Shown here piece after piece: positions 18,045-27,542 of a stretch of DNA of 64,000 bases. This stretch comes from Methylococcales bacterium. GTDB taxonomy: Bacteria; Pseudomonadota; Gammaproteobacteria; Methylococcales; Methylomonadaceae. Below the pieces are notes generated by a model that searched no databases, had not been told where the DNA came from, and was given only the letters and a program-made list of their open reading frames with translations. Within the stretch, counting starts at the first letter, position 1. Every line of letters begins with the position of its first letter. The stretch spans positions 42,413 through 106,412 of the forward strand of contig JAQURG010000007.1 of NCBI GenBank assembly GCA_028715725.1. Reading direction: 5' to 3'. Made by a program: the position numbers and the translations under genes.

Positions 18045-18350
18045 GTGACAAAATCAGAATTAATTGAAGCGCTTGCTAAAAAACAACCGCATCTGGCATT
18101 GAAAGATGTGGAACTGGCAGTGAAATGCATTATAGAAAAAATGAATCAGGCATTATCTTCCGGTAAAAGGATTGAGATTAGAGGTTTTGGCAGTTTTTCT
18201 TTGCACAAGCGATCTCCACGCATGGGCCGAAATCCAAAAACAGGTGAAACTGTTGCTTTGTCGGAGAAGCATGTTCCGCATTTTAAACCCGGTAAAGAGT
18301 TGCGTGACAGAGTGGATGAAGCCAGGGAAAATTTTGAAATAATGGACTAG
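18045..18350 (+). CDS. ihfB: Integration host factor subunit beta
   Basis: DNA-bending HU/IHF-family protein that pairs with IHF alpha. It is 101 residues starting at a GTG at 18045, preceded by the RBS-like AGGA at 18036. It begins [16 protein letters not shown] and contains the flanking arm [19 protein letters not shown] with the Pro that intercalates DNA. Length and order (rpsA-ihfB) are standard. An ATG two bases upstream is out of frame, so GTG is the start. Confidence 0.96.
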   Translation: MTKSELIEALAKKQPHLALKDVELAVKCIIEKMNQALSSGKRIEIRGFGSFSLHKRSPRMGRNPKTGETVALSEKHVPHFKPGKELRDRVDEARENFEIMD

Positions 18351-18373
18351 CCAGTCATCAACGCAACCTCAAG

Positions 18374-18409
18374 TTGATAGAAAAATCATGGATGATTTTT
18401 TTCTATCAG
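18374..18409 (+). terminator. Hairpin after ihfB
   Basis: GATAGAAAAATCAT and ATGATTTTTTTCTATC form a long AT-rich inverted repeat around GG, 25 bp after the ihfB stop. There is a T-run inside the right arm rather than after it, so it could serve transcripts from either direction. Confidence 0.5.
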
Positions 18410-18870
18410 TTATTTATGAAACTTGAAATTCTGGTTCTCTTCGTTTAGCAATCTTAGTTCCCCCAAGTCATTCTTAAAAAAATATTAATTCCTGTCAATA
18501 TAACACTGGCACTGCATTTATTTTGTAATATTTCAAAGAGATGATTAAAAATGCTGCTTCTTGATATCTTCCAAATGTAGACTTTCACCCTTAAATTATA
18601 ACGTCTGGATTTAATTCCTAAATTCTTCTATATATGTTTCATTAGTTCCAGACTTCTTTAGTTTATTTTCCCGCTGTAAATATCGAATTGTAACTAAAGC
18701 TTGATTAATACAGCCAGGAAACAGAGTTCTCCCATCACATAGACATCTTTAGAGCTATTGTGAATTTATCTAATGTATCCATTCCTTGCAGATATGTTGA
18801 GGAAGGCGCACACGCTCTATCAAATATAACTTCTTTTGTTTGTACTCAGGTTTATGATATAGTCTTTCTT
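18410..18870. other. AT-rich gap before feo with a probable coding relic on the minus strand
   Basis: No intact gene is seen. On the minus strand, about 18749-18845 reads EVIFDRACAPSSTYLQGM then DTLDKFTIAL. After a one-base shift, 18611-18748 reads CDGRTLFPGCINQALV then TIRYLQRENKLKKSG and ends in TAA. The two pieces join into one plausible protein segment broken by a frameshift. I do not recognise the family. Confidence 0.3.
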
Positions 18871-18889
18871 AATGAGAACTATTATTGAT
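18871..18889 (+). promoter_or_regulatory. Fur-box-like site upstream of feoA
   Basis: AATGAGAACTATTATTGAT resembles the Fur consensus built on two TGATAAT arms; with centre T, 10 of 14 arm positions match. It lies 54-72 bp before the putative feoA start. Iron-dependent repression of feoABC by Fur is the usual arrangement, so site and gene order agree. Confidence 0.6.
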
Positions 18890-18942
18890 TGACGATTATT
18901 TCTTGCGTTTTCAATATAAACTCCAATTCTAGGGCTATATCA

Positions 18943-19176
18943 GTGTCAATAAGCTTAAAAAATCTTGCTGCAGGTGACTTGGGAAAGATAGTCGGTTTTG
19001 CGCAATCAGGCAAGGCCTACCGTAAACGCTTGCTGGCTATGGGCTTGACGCCGGGGACTGAATTCAGTGTTATTCGTTTTGCCCCCATGGGCGATCCGGT
19101 CGAAATAAAATTGCGTGGCTTTTCATTAACCCTGCGTAAAGATGAAGCAGCAATATTGTTGATAGAGAAAATGTGA
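18943..19176 (+). CDS. feoA: Ferrous iron transport protein A
   Basis: A small SH3-like cytosolic protein that assists FeoB. From the GTG at 18943 (MSISLKNLAAGDLGKIVGF) it is 77 residues. It carries YRKRLLAMGLTPGTEFSVIR and PMGDPVEIKLRGFSLTLRK, the typical FeoA core. The open frame extends 18 codons upstream over the Fur-like region, which is unlikely to be translated. The stop TGA overlaps the feoB ATG at 19176. Confidence 0.92.
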   Translation: MSISLKNLAAGDLGKIVGFAQSGKAYRKRLLAMGLTPGTEFSVIRFAPMGDPVEIKLRGFSLTLRKDEAAILLIEKM

Positions 19177-21515
19177 TGAAAACTGATTTTACGGTTGGCG
19201 TTGTCGGCAATCCTAATTGCGGAAAAACAACGCTTTTTAATGTCCTCACTGGTGCTCGGCAGCATGTGGGTAACTGGCCAGGGGTTACGGTCGAAAAAAA
19301 AACCGGCGAGTACCACTTTGCCAGCAAATTTATCGAATTAGTTGATTTGCCGGGTACTTATTCCCTAGAAGCTGCTGATGATCAGGTTTCCCTGGATGAA
19401 AAAGTCGCCAGAGATTATGTGGCATCGAAAGAAGCCGACTTGATTATCAACATTGTTGATGCTTCCAATATAGAGCGAAATCTTTACTTAACGTCGCAAC
19501 TTATCGAAATGCGCGTGCCGATGATCTTAGTGCTCAATATGATGGATGCGGTTAAACAACGGGGCATTAAGATTGATAGTGATTTTCTGAGTTCAAAATT
19601 GGGCTGTCCCGTTATTCCTATTTCCGCATCAACCAAGCAAGGTATTCATACATTAAAATCGGCAATTAACAGCTCCGCCATTGCAAAGCCAATACCATCG
19701 GCAACAATCAGCTATACATCGGCTTTAGAGCAAGCTATTGAGGATATTTCACCTTTATTAACTGAAACGGCAAATCAAAACCGCTGTAATTTGCGCTGGC
19801 TGGCAATTCGATTGCTGGAGGGCGATACCTTGGCCAAACAGATTGCAGGAGAAGCTCTACTACCAACTGTTATAGAATTGCAATGCAGAGTAGAAGACGA
19901 AACCAACGATGAGATTGATATCCTCGCAGCTGACTCCCGCTATGGCTTTGTTAATCAGTTGGCTCAAGGCGCTGTTTGTAAACTGAATGAAGTCAATAGA
20001 CACACAACAGAGAAAATTGACAACATAGTATTGAATCGTTTTTTGGGTATTCCGGTTTTTTTGATGGTCATGTATGCCATGTTTATGTTCACGATAAATA
20101 TTGGCAGCGCTTTTGTCGATTTTTTTGATCAATCGGTTGGCGCATTATTGGTCGATGGTTTAAGTCAGGCGCTCGGGCAGCTGAATTTAGCGCAATGGGT
20201 GATTGTATTGATTACCAAGGGTATAGGCGGAGGCATTCAGGTTGTCGCCACTTTTATTCCCATTGTGGGTTTTCTGTTTATGTTCTTGTCGGCCTTGGAA
20301 GATTCAGGTTACATGGCCAGAGCTGCTTTTGTCATGGACAGATTTATGCGTATGATTGGCCTGCCGGGCAAGTCTTTCGTGCCGATGATTGTTGGTTTTG
20401 GCTGTAATGTGCCAGCTATTATGGCTACACGAACCCTGGAGAATCAACGCGACCGGATCTTGACCAATTTGATGAATCCGTTTATGTCTTGTGGCGCCCG
20501 ATTACCGGTTTATGCTTTATTTGCCGCAGCGTTTTTTCCGGTCGGCGGTCAGAATCTGGTATTTGGATTATATTTATTGGGCATAGCAGTCGCCGTTATG
20601 ACAGGACTAATCATGCGTCATACGATATTTAAAGGTGAGTCAGCGCCATTTATTATGGAGTTACCAGCCTATCACTTGCCGACATTACATGGCGTTTTTA
20701 TTAGAACATGGGAGCGGCTCAAGTCATTTTTGTTCAATGCCGGCAAGGTCATTGTACCGATGGTGCTGGTGTTAAATTTTCTCAATGCGCTGGGTACGGA
20801 TGGCAGTTTCGGCCAGGAAAATAGTAATAAATCAGTGCTCAGTGAGATCGGTCGAGGTTTAACCCCAGCTTTTAAGCCCATGGGTATTGAAAAGGATAAT
20901 TGGCCTGCAACAGTTGGTATTTTCACGGGTGTTTTAGCTAAAGAGGCGGTTGTTGGAACACTTAATGCCTTATATAGCCAGCTTGCAACAACTGATACTG
21001 CTCCGTCTGATAAAGCGCCGTTTAATCTTAAAGGTGCGCTAGTTACTGCCTGTTTGACCATTCCGGAAAACTTAGCCGCTGTCGCAGATAATTTTCTGGA
21101 TCCGCTAGGATTGAATATCGGTACGGTTAATGATATGGCGTCCGCAGCCGTTGAACAGGAAGTTAATACAGATACTTTCACAGCCATGCAGAACAGTTTT
21201 GACGGTAAAGCCGGCGCTTTTGCCTATCTGTTATTTATCTTGTTGTATGCACCCTGCGTTGCCGCTACCGCAGCTATTTACAGAGAAACCAGCTTAGGCT
21301 GGACATTACTTGTCGTGTTCTGGACGACGGGTATTGCCTATATGACGGCAACCATATTTTATCAGGCTATGACTTATAGTCGGCATCCGGAATATTCCCT
21401 GGTCTGGATAATGGGTTTATGTGTTGCCTTTTTATCTGTTTTATTCGGGTTGTGGCTAACCGGAAGAAATACGGTTGCAAAACACCCTCAGGAGTCGTTA
21501 AGTGATTTTATCTGA
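19176..21515 (+). CDS. feoB: Ferrous iron transport protein B
   Basis: Inner-membrane Fe(II) transporter with an N-terminal GTPase, 779 residues from the ATG at 19176. G1 is GNPNCGKTTLFN, G3 is DLPGTYSL, G4 is NMMD. A cytosolic linker reaches about residue 280, and the rest is a polytopic membrane domain with the Gate-type sequences GFGCNVPAIMATR and FMSCGARLPVYALF, where the conserved Cys residues lie. The C-terminal gate repeat CLTIPENLAA is present. A GTG one codon earlier is possible. It overlaps both feoA and feoC. Confidence 0.97.
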   Translation: MKTDFTVGVVGNPNCGKTTLFNVLTGARQHVGNWPGVTVEKKTGEYHFASKFIELVDLPGTYSLEAADDQVSLDEKVARDYVASKEADLIINIVDASNIERNLYLTSQLIEMRVPMILVLNMMDAVKQRGIKIDSDFLSSKLGCPVIPISASTKQGIHTLKSAINSSAIAKPIPSATISYTSALEQAIEDISPLLTETANQNRCNLRWLAIRLLEGDTLAKQIAGEALLPTVIELQCRVEDETNDEIDILAADSRYGFVNQLAQGAVCKLNEVNRHTTEKIDNIVLNRFLGIPVFLMVMYAMFMFTINIGSAFVDFFDQSVGALLVDGLSQALGQLNLAQWVIVLITKGIGGGIQVVATFIPIVGFLFMFLSALEDSGYMARAAFVMDRFMRMIGLPGKSFVPMIVGFGCNVPAIMATRTLENQRDRILTNLMNPFMSCGARLPVYALFAAAFFPVGGQNLVFGLYLLGIAVAVMTGLIMRHTIFKGESAPFIMELPAYHLPTLHGVFIRTWERLKSFLFNAGKVIVPMVLVLNFLNALGTDGSFGQENSNKSVLSEIGRGLTPAFKPMGIEKDNWPATVGIFTGVLAKEAVVGTLNALYSQLATTDTAPSDKAPFNLKGALVTACLTIPENLAAVADNFLDPLGLNIGTVNDMASAAVEQEVNTDTFTAMQNSFDGKAGAFAYLLFILLYAPCVAATAAIYRETSLGWTLLVVFWTTGIAYMTATIFYQAMTYSRHPEYSLVWIMGLCVAFLSVLFGLWLTGRNTVAKHPQESLSDFI

Positions 21516-21729
21516 CTTGCGTAGTTATTTAAAACAACAGCATAGGGTTGCCTTGAAGGATTTGGTTAATCATTTTGATATGGATGCCGATGCGTTGCGC
21601 GGCATGCTGGGAAAATGGATCAGTAAAGGCAATGTCCGTAAAATGTTATCTGAATCCTCATGCGGCACTAGCTGCTGCAAATGCGATCCTACTTTAGTAG
21701 AATTTTATGAATGGATCGATAAAGCATAG
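21502..21729 (+). CDS. feoC: FeoC-like winged-helix protein
   Basis: A 75-residue protein overlapping the end of feoB by 14 bp and starting at a GTG. The N-terminal 50 residues form a small winged helix (LSDLRSYLKQQHRVALKDL). The C-terminal part has four cysteines in CGTSCCKCDP, fitting the Fe-S or zinc site of FeoC. FeoC is thought to regulate FeoB stability or the operon. Confidence 0.85.
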   Translation: MILSDLRSYLKQQHRVALKDLVNHFDMDADALRGMLGKWISKGNVRKMLSESSCGTSCCKCDPTLVEFYEWIDKA

Positions 21730-21948
21730 TGGTAAAATCTAACCAAGCTTCATGATTTCAGCGTAAGCACGGATTAAGCGATACTGAAAAACATAGGATG
21801 GCATTCTTCTCATTGACGCCGCGGCATATCGATTGGCATTATCGGCCAACATCTGAATTATTGGAAAACTATGCTGTCATTAAGGCAGTTTGCTTATCTG
21901 TTTGCGCACGATTAACAGTCTATTCGTAACGTCCTTAAAACATAAAAA

Positions 21949-22698
21949 ATGAATACAGCAAAACTATTTGGTCTACATTCGATACAGGCAGCTTTGGACT
22001 ATTCGCCAAAAAAAATTCATAAGGCCTGGATTGACAACGGGCGGCAGGACAAACGCCTTGGACAGGCAATTGATGACTTGTTAGCGTTAGGTATAGAACC
22101 TGAAAGAGTCGATAGAAAAAGACTGGATCGTCTGGCTGACAATAATAATCATCAAGGCATCTTGATCGAAGTCGAAATGCCGGGCGCATTGTCAGAAAGT
22201 GATTTAAAAACAGCGGTCGAAAATATGCCAGAAACGGCCTTGTTTCTAGTGCTGGATAATGTTCAGGATCCGCATAATCTGGGCGCCTGTCTTAGAACAG
22301 CTGATGCAACGGGCGTGCATGGCGTTATTATTACTAAGGACAATGCGACACGTATCACGCCGACTGTTTGCAAAGTGGCCAGCGGCGCGGCTGAAACGGT
22401 GCCGGTTTATCAGGTAACCAATTTATCCCGGACCTTGCGCTGGCTGAAAAGTGAGGGATTATGGATTATGGGAGCCGCCGGAGAAACTGCGCAGACTTTT
22501 TATAAAGCCGATTTCACCGTCCCGGTAGCTTTGGTTGTCGGCGCTGAAGGTAAAGGTTTAAGACGATTGACCAAGGAGCAATGTGATGTGCTGGTATCCG
22601 TGCCCATGCTGGGTCAGGTAGAAAGTCTTAATCTGTCCGTAGCCACGGGCGTGCTGCTTTATGAAGTCTTGCGTCAAAGATTCCCTGCTGCTGACTGA
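21949..22698 (+). CDS. rlmB: 23S rRNA (guanosine-2'-O)-methyltransferase RlmB
   Basis: SpoU-family enzyme that methylates G2251 in the 23S rRNA P-loop. It is 249 residues. The N-terminal substrate-binding domain begins KLFGLHSIQAALDYSP. The trefoil-knot motifs are LDNVQDPHNLGACLRTADA, VVGAEGKGLRRL and VESLNLSVATGVLLYE. The stop codon abuts the ccmA ATG, so it may share a transcript with the ccm genes. Confidence 0.95.
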   Translation: MNTAKLFGLHSIQAALDYSPKKIHKAWIDNGRQDKRLGQAIDDLLALGIEPERVDRKRLDRLADNNNHQGILIEVEMPGALSESDLKTAVENMPETALFLVLDNVQDPHNLGACLRTADATGVHGVIITKDNATRITPTVCKVASGAAETVPVYQVTNLSRTLRWLKSEGLWIMGAAGETAQTFYKADFTVPVALVVGAEGKGLRRLTKEQCDVLVSVPMLGQVESLNLSVATGVLLYEVLRQRFPAAD

Positions 22699-23321
22699 TG
22701 GAAACAAAACCCACTCATAAGCTTGAAGTCACTGGCTTAAGTTGCATCCGCGATGATCGTATATTGTTTGAGGGATTGGCGTTTGAGCTATTTCCAGGGC
22801 AGGTGTTATTGCTGGAAGGCAAGAATGGCAGCGGTAAAACCTCGTTATTACGTATCCTGTGCAGCTTTCGAGAGCCTGATGCCGGCGATATCTCGTGGTG
22901 TGGGGAAAGTATTAATGACAGCCAGTATTTTGCGGATATGGCCTATGTCGGCCATTTGGACGGCGTAAAGAAAGAACTGACTGTATTGGAAAATTTAAAG
23001 GTATCGTTGGCGTTAGGCAGGCCCGGACAGTATTCAATTCCACAGGCTCTCACTAAAGTACATTTGGCGAACTATGAGGATGTACTGGTTCAGGCATTAT
23101 CTGCGGGCCAGAAAAGACGCTTATCGTTAGCCCGCTTACTGATCACCCAAAATATCGTATGGATACTCGATGAGCCTTTCACATCGCTTGATAAACACGG
23201 TATTGCACTGATTGAAACCTTAATGTCCGAGCATTGCGCCAATGGCGGCATGATCGTTTTAACGTCACACCATGAAATCGAACTGCATGGCGTTCAAGTT
23301 CAACGTATTTATTTATCCTGA
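22698..23321 (+). CDS. ccmA: Cytochrome c biogenesis ATP-binding protein CcmA
   Basis: ATPase of the CcmABCD complex, which uses ATP to release heme-loaded CcmE from CcmC. It is 207 residues. Walker A is GKNGSGKTSLLR, the signature is LSAGQKRRLSLARLL and Walker B is IVWILDEPFTSLD, followed by TSHHE for the H-loop. First gene of a complete ccm operon; it abuts ccmB. Confidence 0.97.
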   Translation: METKPTHKLEVTGLSCIRDDRILFEGLAFELFPGQVLLLEGKNGSGKTSLLRILCSFREPDAGDISWCGESINDSQYFADMAYVGHLDGVKKELTVLENLKVSLALGRPGQYSIPQALTKVHLANYEDVLVQALSAGQKRRLSLARLLITQNIVWILDEPFTSLDKHGIALIETLMSEHCANGGMIVLTSHHEIELHGVQVQRIYLS

Positions 23322-23995
23322 TGTCTTTATCCCGCGCATTTTTTGCCATTATCCGGCGTGATCTGGTGTTGGCTTTGCGCCGGCGTTCGGAAATTGCAAA
23401 TCCACTGTTGTTTTTCATTCTGGTCATCACTCTGTTTCCCTTAGGGATAGGTGCGCAGCCGAATTTATTGCAAGCCATAGCACCGGGTATTATCTGGGTA
23501 TCCGCTTTATTGGCGGCTATGCTGTCCTTAGATAGCCTGTTTCGCTCGGATTTTGATGATGGTTCTCTGGAGCAGATTTTATTAAGCTCACATCCGGCAT
23601 CTCTTCTGGTATTGGGCAAGATTATCGCGCATTGGCTGGTGACAGGGTTGCCGTTATTGCTCATCTCACCGTTACTGGCCATTTTTTTAGGAATGCCGAC
23701 ACATTCTTTAGGCATTTTATTACTTACCTTGTTGCTGGGAACGCCGGTATTAAGCCTGATCGGTGCGATTGGCGTTGCTTTGACTGTGGGACTGCGTCGG
23801 GGTGGTATGATATTATCATTGCTGGTTTTACCGCTTTATGTCCCGGTTCTGATCTTTGCCAGCAATGCGGTAGAAATGGCGGGCAGCGGCCTGCCTGTTA
23901 ATGCGCAGGTCAATATTTTAATATCAATTTTATTGATGACTTTAGTTCTGGCGCCTTGGCCGACAGCGGCTGCATTAAAAATGAGTATAAATTAG
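23321..23995 (+). CDS. ccmB: Heme exporter protein CcmB
   Basis: Membrane subunit of the CcmAB transporter, 224 residues with about six transmembrane helices. The N-terminus FFAIIRRDLVLALRRRSEI and the stretch FDDGSLEQILLSSHP are typical. Its start overlaps the ccmA stop by one base. A 168 bp gap with no gene separates it from ccmC. Confidence 0.96.
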   Translation: MSLSRAFFAIIRRDLVLALRRRSEIANPLLFFILVITLFPLGIGAQPNLLQAIAPGIIWVSALLAAMLSLDSLFRSDFDDGSLEQILLSSHPASLLVLGKIIAHWLVTGLPLLLISPLLAIFLGMPTHSLGILLLTLLLGTPVLSLIGAIGVALTVGLRRGGMILSLLVLPLYVPVLIFASNAVEMAGSGLPVNAQVNILISILLMTLVLAPWPTAAALKMSIN

Positions 23996-24163
23996 TAATA
24001 TCTCGTAAAATAGCTGGTTATATTATCAACTATGGAGTTATAGACTATCAGTCCGGTTAAAATAGCTGCTTTTTACCTGTTAAGAACCTCATAGTCCGCC
24101 CGAGGTAAATTAAATTGTCTCTTCAATACTGAATCTTATCTTTTATCTTTAATCCTACTTCTT

Positions 24164-24928
24164 ATGTTTTTAGTTCCAGATCCAGTAGTTCGATTTTTTC
24201 ATCGTATGGCGTCTCCCCCGCATTTTTACGCATTTACTGAACGGTTAATGCCGTGGCTGGTGGTTATTTTTTTGTTGTTAACCGCCGCCGGGCTTTACGG
24301 TGGCTTGTATTTAGCGCCAGCCGATTACCAGCAGGGTGATAGCTATCGCATTATCTATATTCATGTTCCCAGCGCCTGGATGTCATTATTCATCTATGTG
24401 GTCATGGCGATTGCCGGCGCGATAGGACTGGTGTGGCGGATTAAGCTGGCTGAGATAGTCGCAATCAGCAGCGCGCCTATCGGGGCCAGTTTTACTTTTA
24501 TTGCCTTGTTTACCGGTTCGTTATGGGGAAAACCCATGTGGGGAACCTGGTGGGTTTGGGATGCGCGCTTGACCTCTGAATTGATTTTGCTGTTTTTGTA
24601 TATGGGCGTCATCGGTCTTTATGGAGCGATAGATGATAAGCGCGTCGCATCCAAAGCTGTGGCTATTCTGGCCCTGGTCGGTGTAGTTAATATCCCGATA
24701 ATTCATTATTCTGTTGAGTGGTGGAATACGCTGCATCAAGGCCCTACAGTCACCAAAATGGATAAGCCTTCGATTCATGTCAGTATGTTAATTCCACTGT
24801 TGTTAATGGCTTTATCCTTTAATGTTTATTATCTGATCGCCCTGATACAGCGGGTGCGCATCGAACTGCTCCAGCGGGAGCGTAGTTCCCAGTGGGTCAA
24901 AAATAAAGTGCTGGAGGTTAAGCAATGA
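24164..24928 (+). CDS. ccmC: Heme-handling protein CcmC
   Basis: Inner-membrane protein that attaches heme to the histidine of CcmE. It is 254 residues with six predicted membrane segments. The periplasmic tryptophan-rich WWD motif is GTWWVWDARLTSELIL, flanked by heme-ligand histidines in YIHVPSAWMSL and IIHYSVEWWNTLHQG. Its stop overlaps the ccmD start (ATGA). Confidence 0.97.
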   Translation: MFLVPDPVVRFFHRMASPPHFYAFTERLMPWLVVIFLLLTAAGLYGGLYLAPADYQQGDSYRIIYIHVPSAWMSLFIYVVMAIAGAIGLVWRIKLAEIVAISSAPIGASFTFIALFTGSLWGKPMWGTWWVWDARLTSELILLFLYMGVIGLYGAIDDKRVASKAVAILALVGVVNIPIIHYSVEWWNTLHQGPTVTKMDKPSIHVSMLIPLLLMALSFNVYYLIALIQRVRIELLQRERSSQWVKNKVLEVKQ

Positions 24929-25077
24929 GTATGCAGGAATTTTTTCATATGGGCGGGTATGCTTTGTATGTATGGCCTTCTTACGGCCTCACCTTAATTG
25001 TTTTGCTTGCCAATATCATTATTCCGGTTATGCAACGCAAACAGTTTTTTGCTAAAGCTTTAAAGAAAAAACGGTAA
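24925..25077 (+). CDS. ccmD: Heme exporter protein CcmD
   Basis: A 50-residue single-pass membrane protein that links CcmABC with CcmE. It reads MSMQEFFHMGGYALYVWPSY, then one hydrophobic helix (LTLIVLLANIIIPVM) and a basic tail ending KKKR, exactly the CcmD pattern. It overlaps ccmC by four bases and ends three bases before ccmE. Confidence 0.92.
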   Translation: MSMQEFFHMGGYALYVWPSYGLTLIVLLANIIIPVMQRKQFFAKALKKKR

Positions 25078-25080
25078 GTC

Positions 25081-25527
25081 ATGATGAAACCAGCCAGAAA
25101 ACAGCGTTTAATCCTTATCATCCTGATGATTCTCGGTGCAGGCACGGCGACCGGATTCGCTTTGAAGTCCTTTAATGAGAATTTGATGTACTTTTTTTCC
25201 ACGACAGATGTGGTGGAGGGCAAAGCGCCCAAGGATACCTTGTTTCGTCTGGGCGGCATGGTTATTAAAGGCAGTGTTGAAAGGCCCGGCGACGGCATGA
25301 TGGTGCGCTTTAAGCTGACTGATTTCAGTAAAGAGGTAAGCGTCGAATATACGGGCATTTTGCCGGATTTATTCAGGGAAGGGCAGGGCATTGTTGCGCA
25401 CGGCAAGCTTAACCAGCAAGACGTATTTATTGCCGAGGAAGTGTTAGCCAAGCATGATGAAAACTACATGCCGCCCGAAGTAAAAGGCAGTTTGAAAAAT
25501 CAGCCGATGCCTGGAAAAGGTGAATAG
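25081..25527 (+). CDS. ccmE: Cytochrome c-type heme chaperone CcmE
   Basis: Periplasmic heme chaperone, anchored by an N-terminal helix, that carries heme from CcmC to CcmF. It is 148 residues. The OB-fold body includes FRLGGMVIKGSVERPGDGM and LPDLFREGQGIVAHGKL. The heme-binding histidine and tyrosine are in AKHDENYMPPEV. Two adjacent ATG codons (25081, 25084) are possible starts. The stop is followed directly by ccmF. Confidence 0.97.
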   Translation: MMKPARKQRLILIILMILGAGTATGFALKSFNENLMYFFSTTDVVEGKAPKDTLFRLGGMVIKGSVERPGDGMMVRFKLTDFSKEVSVEYTGILPDLFREGQGIVAHGKLNQQDVFIAEEVLAKHDENYMPPEVKGSLKNQPMPGKGE

Positions 25528-27465
25528 ATGATTGCAGAACTGGGACATTTTTCACTGATTCTGGCCTTATGCATGGCGCTGGTATTAAGCATATTGCCTA
25601 TTATCGGCGCATTTTGCGGATTGGCTGGCTGGGTTGCCGTTGCCAGACCCGCTGCATTCGCTCAACTGTTGTTTATGGTGGTGTCATACGGTTGTCTGAC
25701 TTATAGCTTTTTAATTCATGATTTTTCTGTCGCTTATGTCGCTACCAACTCCAACACGGCATTGCCGGTGCTGTATTTGATTTCGGGCGTATGGGGTGCG
25801 CATGAAGGTTCATTATTATTATGGGGACTGGTATTGGCCGTCTGGACGGCTTTAGTGGCGCAGTTTAGCAAAAGCATTCCGGAAGCCACCGTGGCGCGAG
25901 TTTTAGGCGTGATGGGGCTGGTTTCCATCGGCTTTATCCTGTTTTTACTGCTGACGTCAAATCCATTCGAACGTCTGTTTCCTGCTCCTTTGGAAGGACG
26001 GGACTTGAATCCTTTGCTACAGGATCCAGGTTTAGCGATACATCCGCCCATGCTATATATGGGTTATGTCGGTTTTTCCGTAGCGTTCGCATTTGCGATT
26101 GCCGCTTTGCTCGAAGGTCGTCTGGATGCCGCCTGGGCGCGCTGGTCAAGACCCTGGACCAACATGGCCTGGATGTTCTTAACGCTGGGCATTGCCTTGG
26201 GCAGCTGGTGGGCTTATTACGAACTGGGCTGGGGCGGCTGGTGGTTTTGGGACCCGGTGGAAAATGCATCGTTCATGCCGTGGCTGGTGGGTACTGCGCT
26301 GATACATTCCCTGGCGGCTACCGAAAAACGCGGCGTTTTCAAAACCTGGACCGTTTTATTGGCTATCTTTGCCTTTTCCTTAAGTCTGCTAGGCACCTTC
26401 CTGGTGCGTTCGGGCGTATTAACATCCGTACATGCCTTCGCCAGCGACCCCGCCCGCGGTCTGTTTATTCTGATTTTTTTAGGCGTTGTGGTCGGCGGTT
26501 CGCTATTACTATATGCAATAAGAGCGCCTTATGTGAAAAGCAGCGCGACCTTTGAGCTGGTGTCCAGGGAATCGACGATATTACTTAATAATGTTCTGCT
26601 GGTGGTGACCGCCTCTAGCATTTTACTCGGGACCTTATATCCACTGGTAATTGATGCGTTGGGGTTAGGCAAGATTTCTGTCGGTCCTCCGTACTTTAAC
26701 GCGGTGTTTATTCCGCTAATGGCCCCGCTGGCGATGGCCGTGGGTCTTGGCATGTTGTTGCGCTGGAAAAAAGATTCCATTAAAGAACTGGCATTGCGGG
26801 TGCGCTCGATTATTGCCGCTTGCATCGCCGGCGGCTTGTTGTTTCCCCTGCTGATGCCGTTTTATTCATGGGGTGCGGTTTTAGGCTTAACCTTGGCATT
26901 ATGGACAGTGGCTATTACTGTGCTGTCTTTTATTGACCGCATAGGGCCCAAAGGATTTTCATGGCAGAGGCTTCAAACAATACCCGCAGGATTTTACGGC
27001 ATGACTTTGGCGCATTTGGGTATTGCGGTATTTGTGACCGGCATTACCTTGACATCGGTGTATAGTGTTGAAAAAGACGTACGCATGGCGCCCAGCGATA
27101 AGCTGGATATGTCCGGCTATATTTTTGAGTTTCATGGCGTAAAGCAAACGCAAGGGCCTAACTATGTGGCTGAACAGGCGTTTGTAACCGTGAGTCACGA
27201 GGGCGAGCAGGTCGCCAGACTTGAACCCCAAAAACGCGTTTATCAGGTGCAAAAAATGCCGATGACCGAAGCGGCGATTGATGCCGGCTTGTTCAGGGAT
27301 TTATTTGTCGCCATCGGAGAGCCTTTGGGCGATCAGGGTGCGTGGAGTCTGCGTATTTATTACAAATCATTCATCCGCTGGATATGGCTGGGTGCGGTAT
27401 TCATGGCGGCAGGCGGTATGTGCTCGGCTTGTGACAGGCGTTACCGGATCGCGAAAACAGTTTAG
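25528..27465 (+). CDS. ccmF: Cytochrome c heme lyase subunit CcmF
   Basis: Polytopic membrane subunit that transfers heme to apocytochrome c with CcmH and CcmI. It is 645 residues. The WWD motif is GWGGWWFWDPVENASFMPWL, preceded by HPPMLYMGYVGF and followed by LGTFLVRSGVLTSVHAFA. Length and membrane pattern are normal. Confidence 0.97.
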   Translation: MIAELGHFSLILALCMALVLSILPIIGAFCGLAGWVAVARPAAFAQLLFMVVSYGCLTYSFLIHDFSVAYVATNSNTALPVLYLISGVWGAHEGSLLLWGLVLAVWTALVAQFSKSIPEATVARVLGVMGLVSIGFILFLLLTSNPFERLFPAPLEGRDLNPLLQDPGLAIHPPMLYMGYVGFSVAFAFAIAALLEGRLDAAWARWSRPWTNMAWMFLTLGIALGSWWAYYELGWGGWWFWDPVENASFMPWLVGTALIHSLAATEKRGVFKTWTVLLAIFAFSLSLLGTFLVRSGVLTSVHAFASDPARGLFILIFLGVVVGGSLLLYAIRAPYVKSSATFELVSRESTILLNNVLLVVTASSILLGTLYPLVIDALGLGKISVGPPYFNAVFIPLMAPLAMAVGLGMLLRWKKDSIKELALRVRSIIAACIAGGLLFPLLMPFYSWGAVLGLTLALWTVAITVLSFIDRIGPKGFSWQRLQTIPAGFYGMTLAHLGIAVFVTGITLTSVYSVEKDVRMAPSDKLDMSGYIFEFHGVKQTQGPNYVAEQAFVTVSHEGEQVARLEPQKRVYQVQKMPMTEAAIDAGLFRDLFVAIGEPLGDQGAWSLRIYYKSFIRWIWLGAVFMAAGGMCSACDRRYRIAKTV

Positions 27466-27542
27466 ATTACACGCAGGAACAGGAATGAATACAATGCCGA
27501 TAGTAAATCATTATCAAAAGATTGTGTTGAGAAGATTACCTA

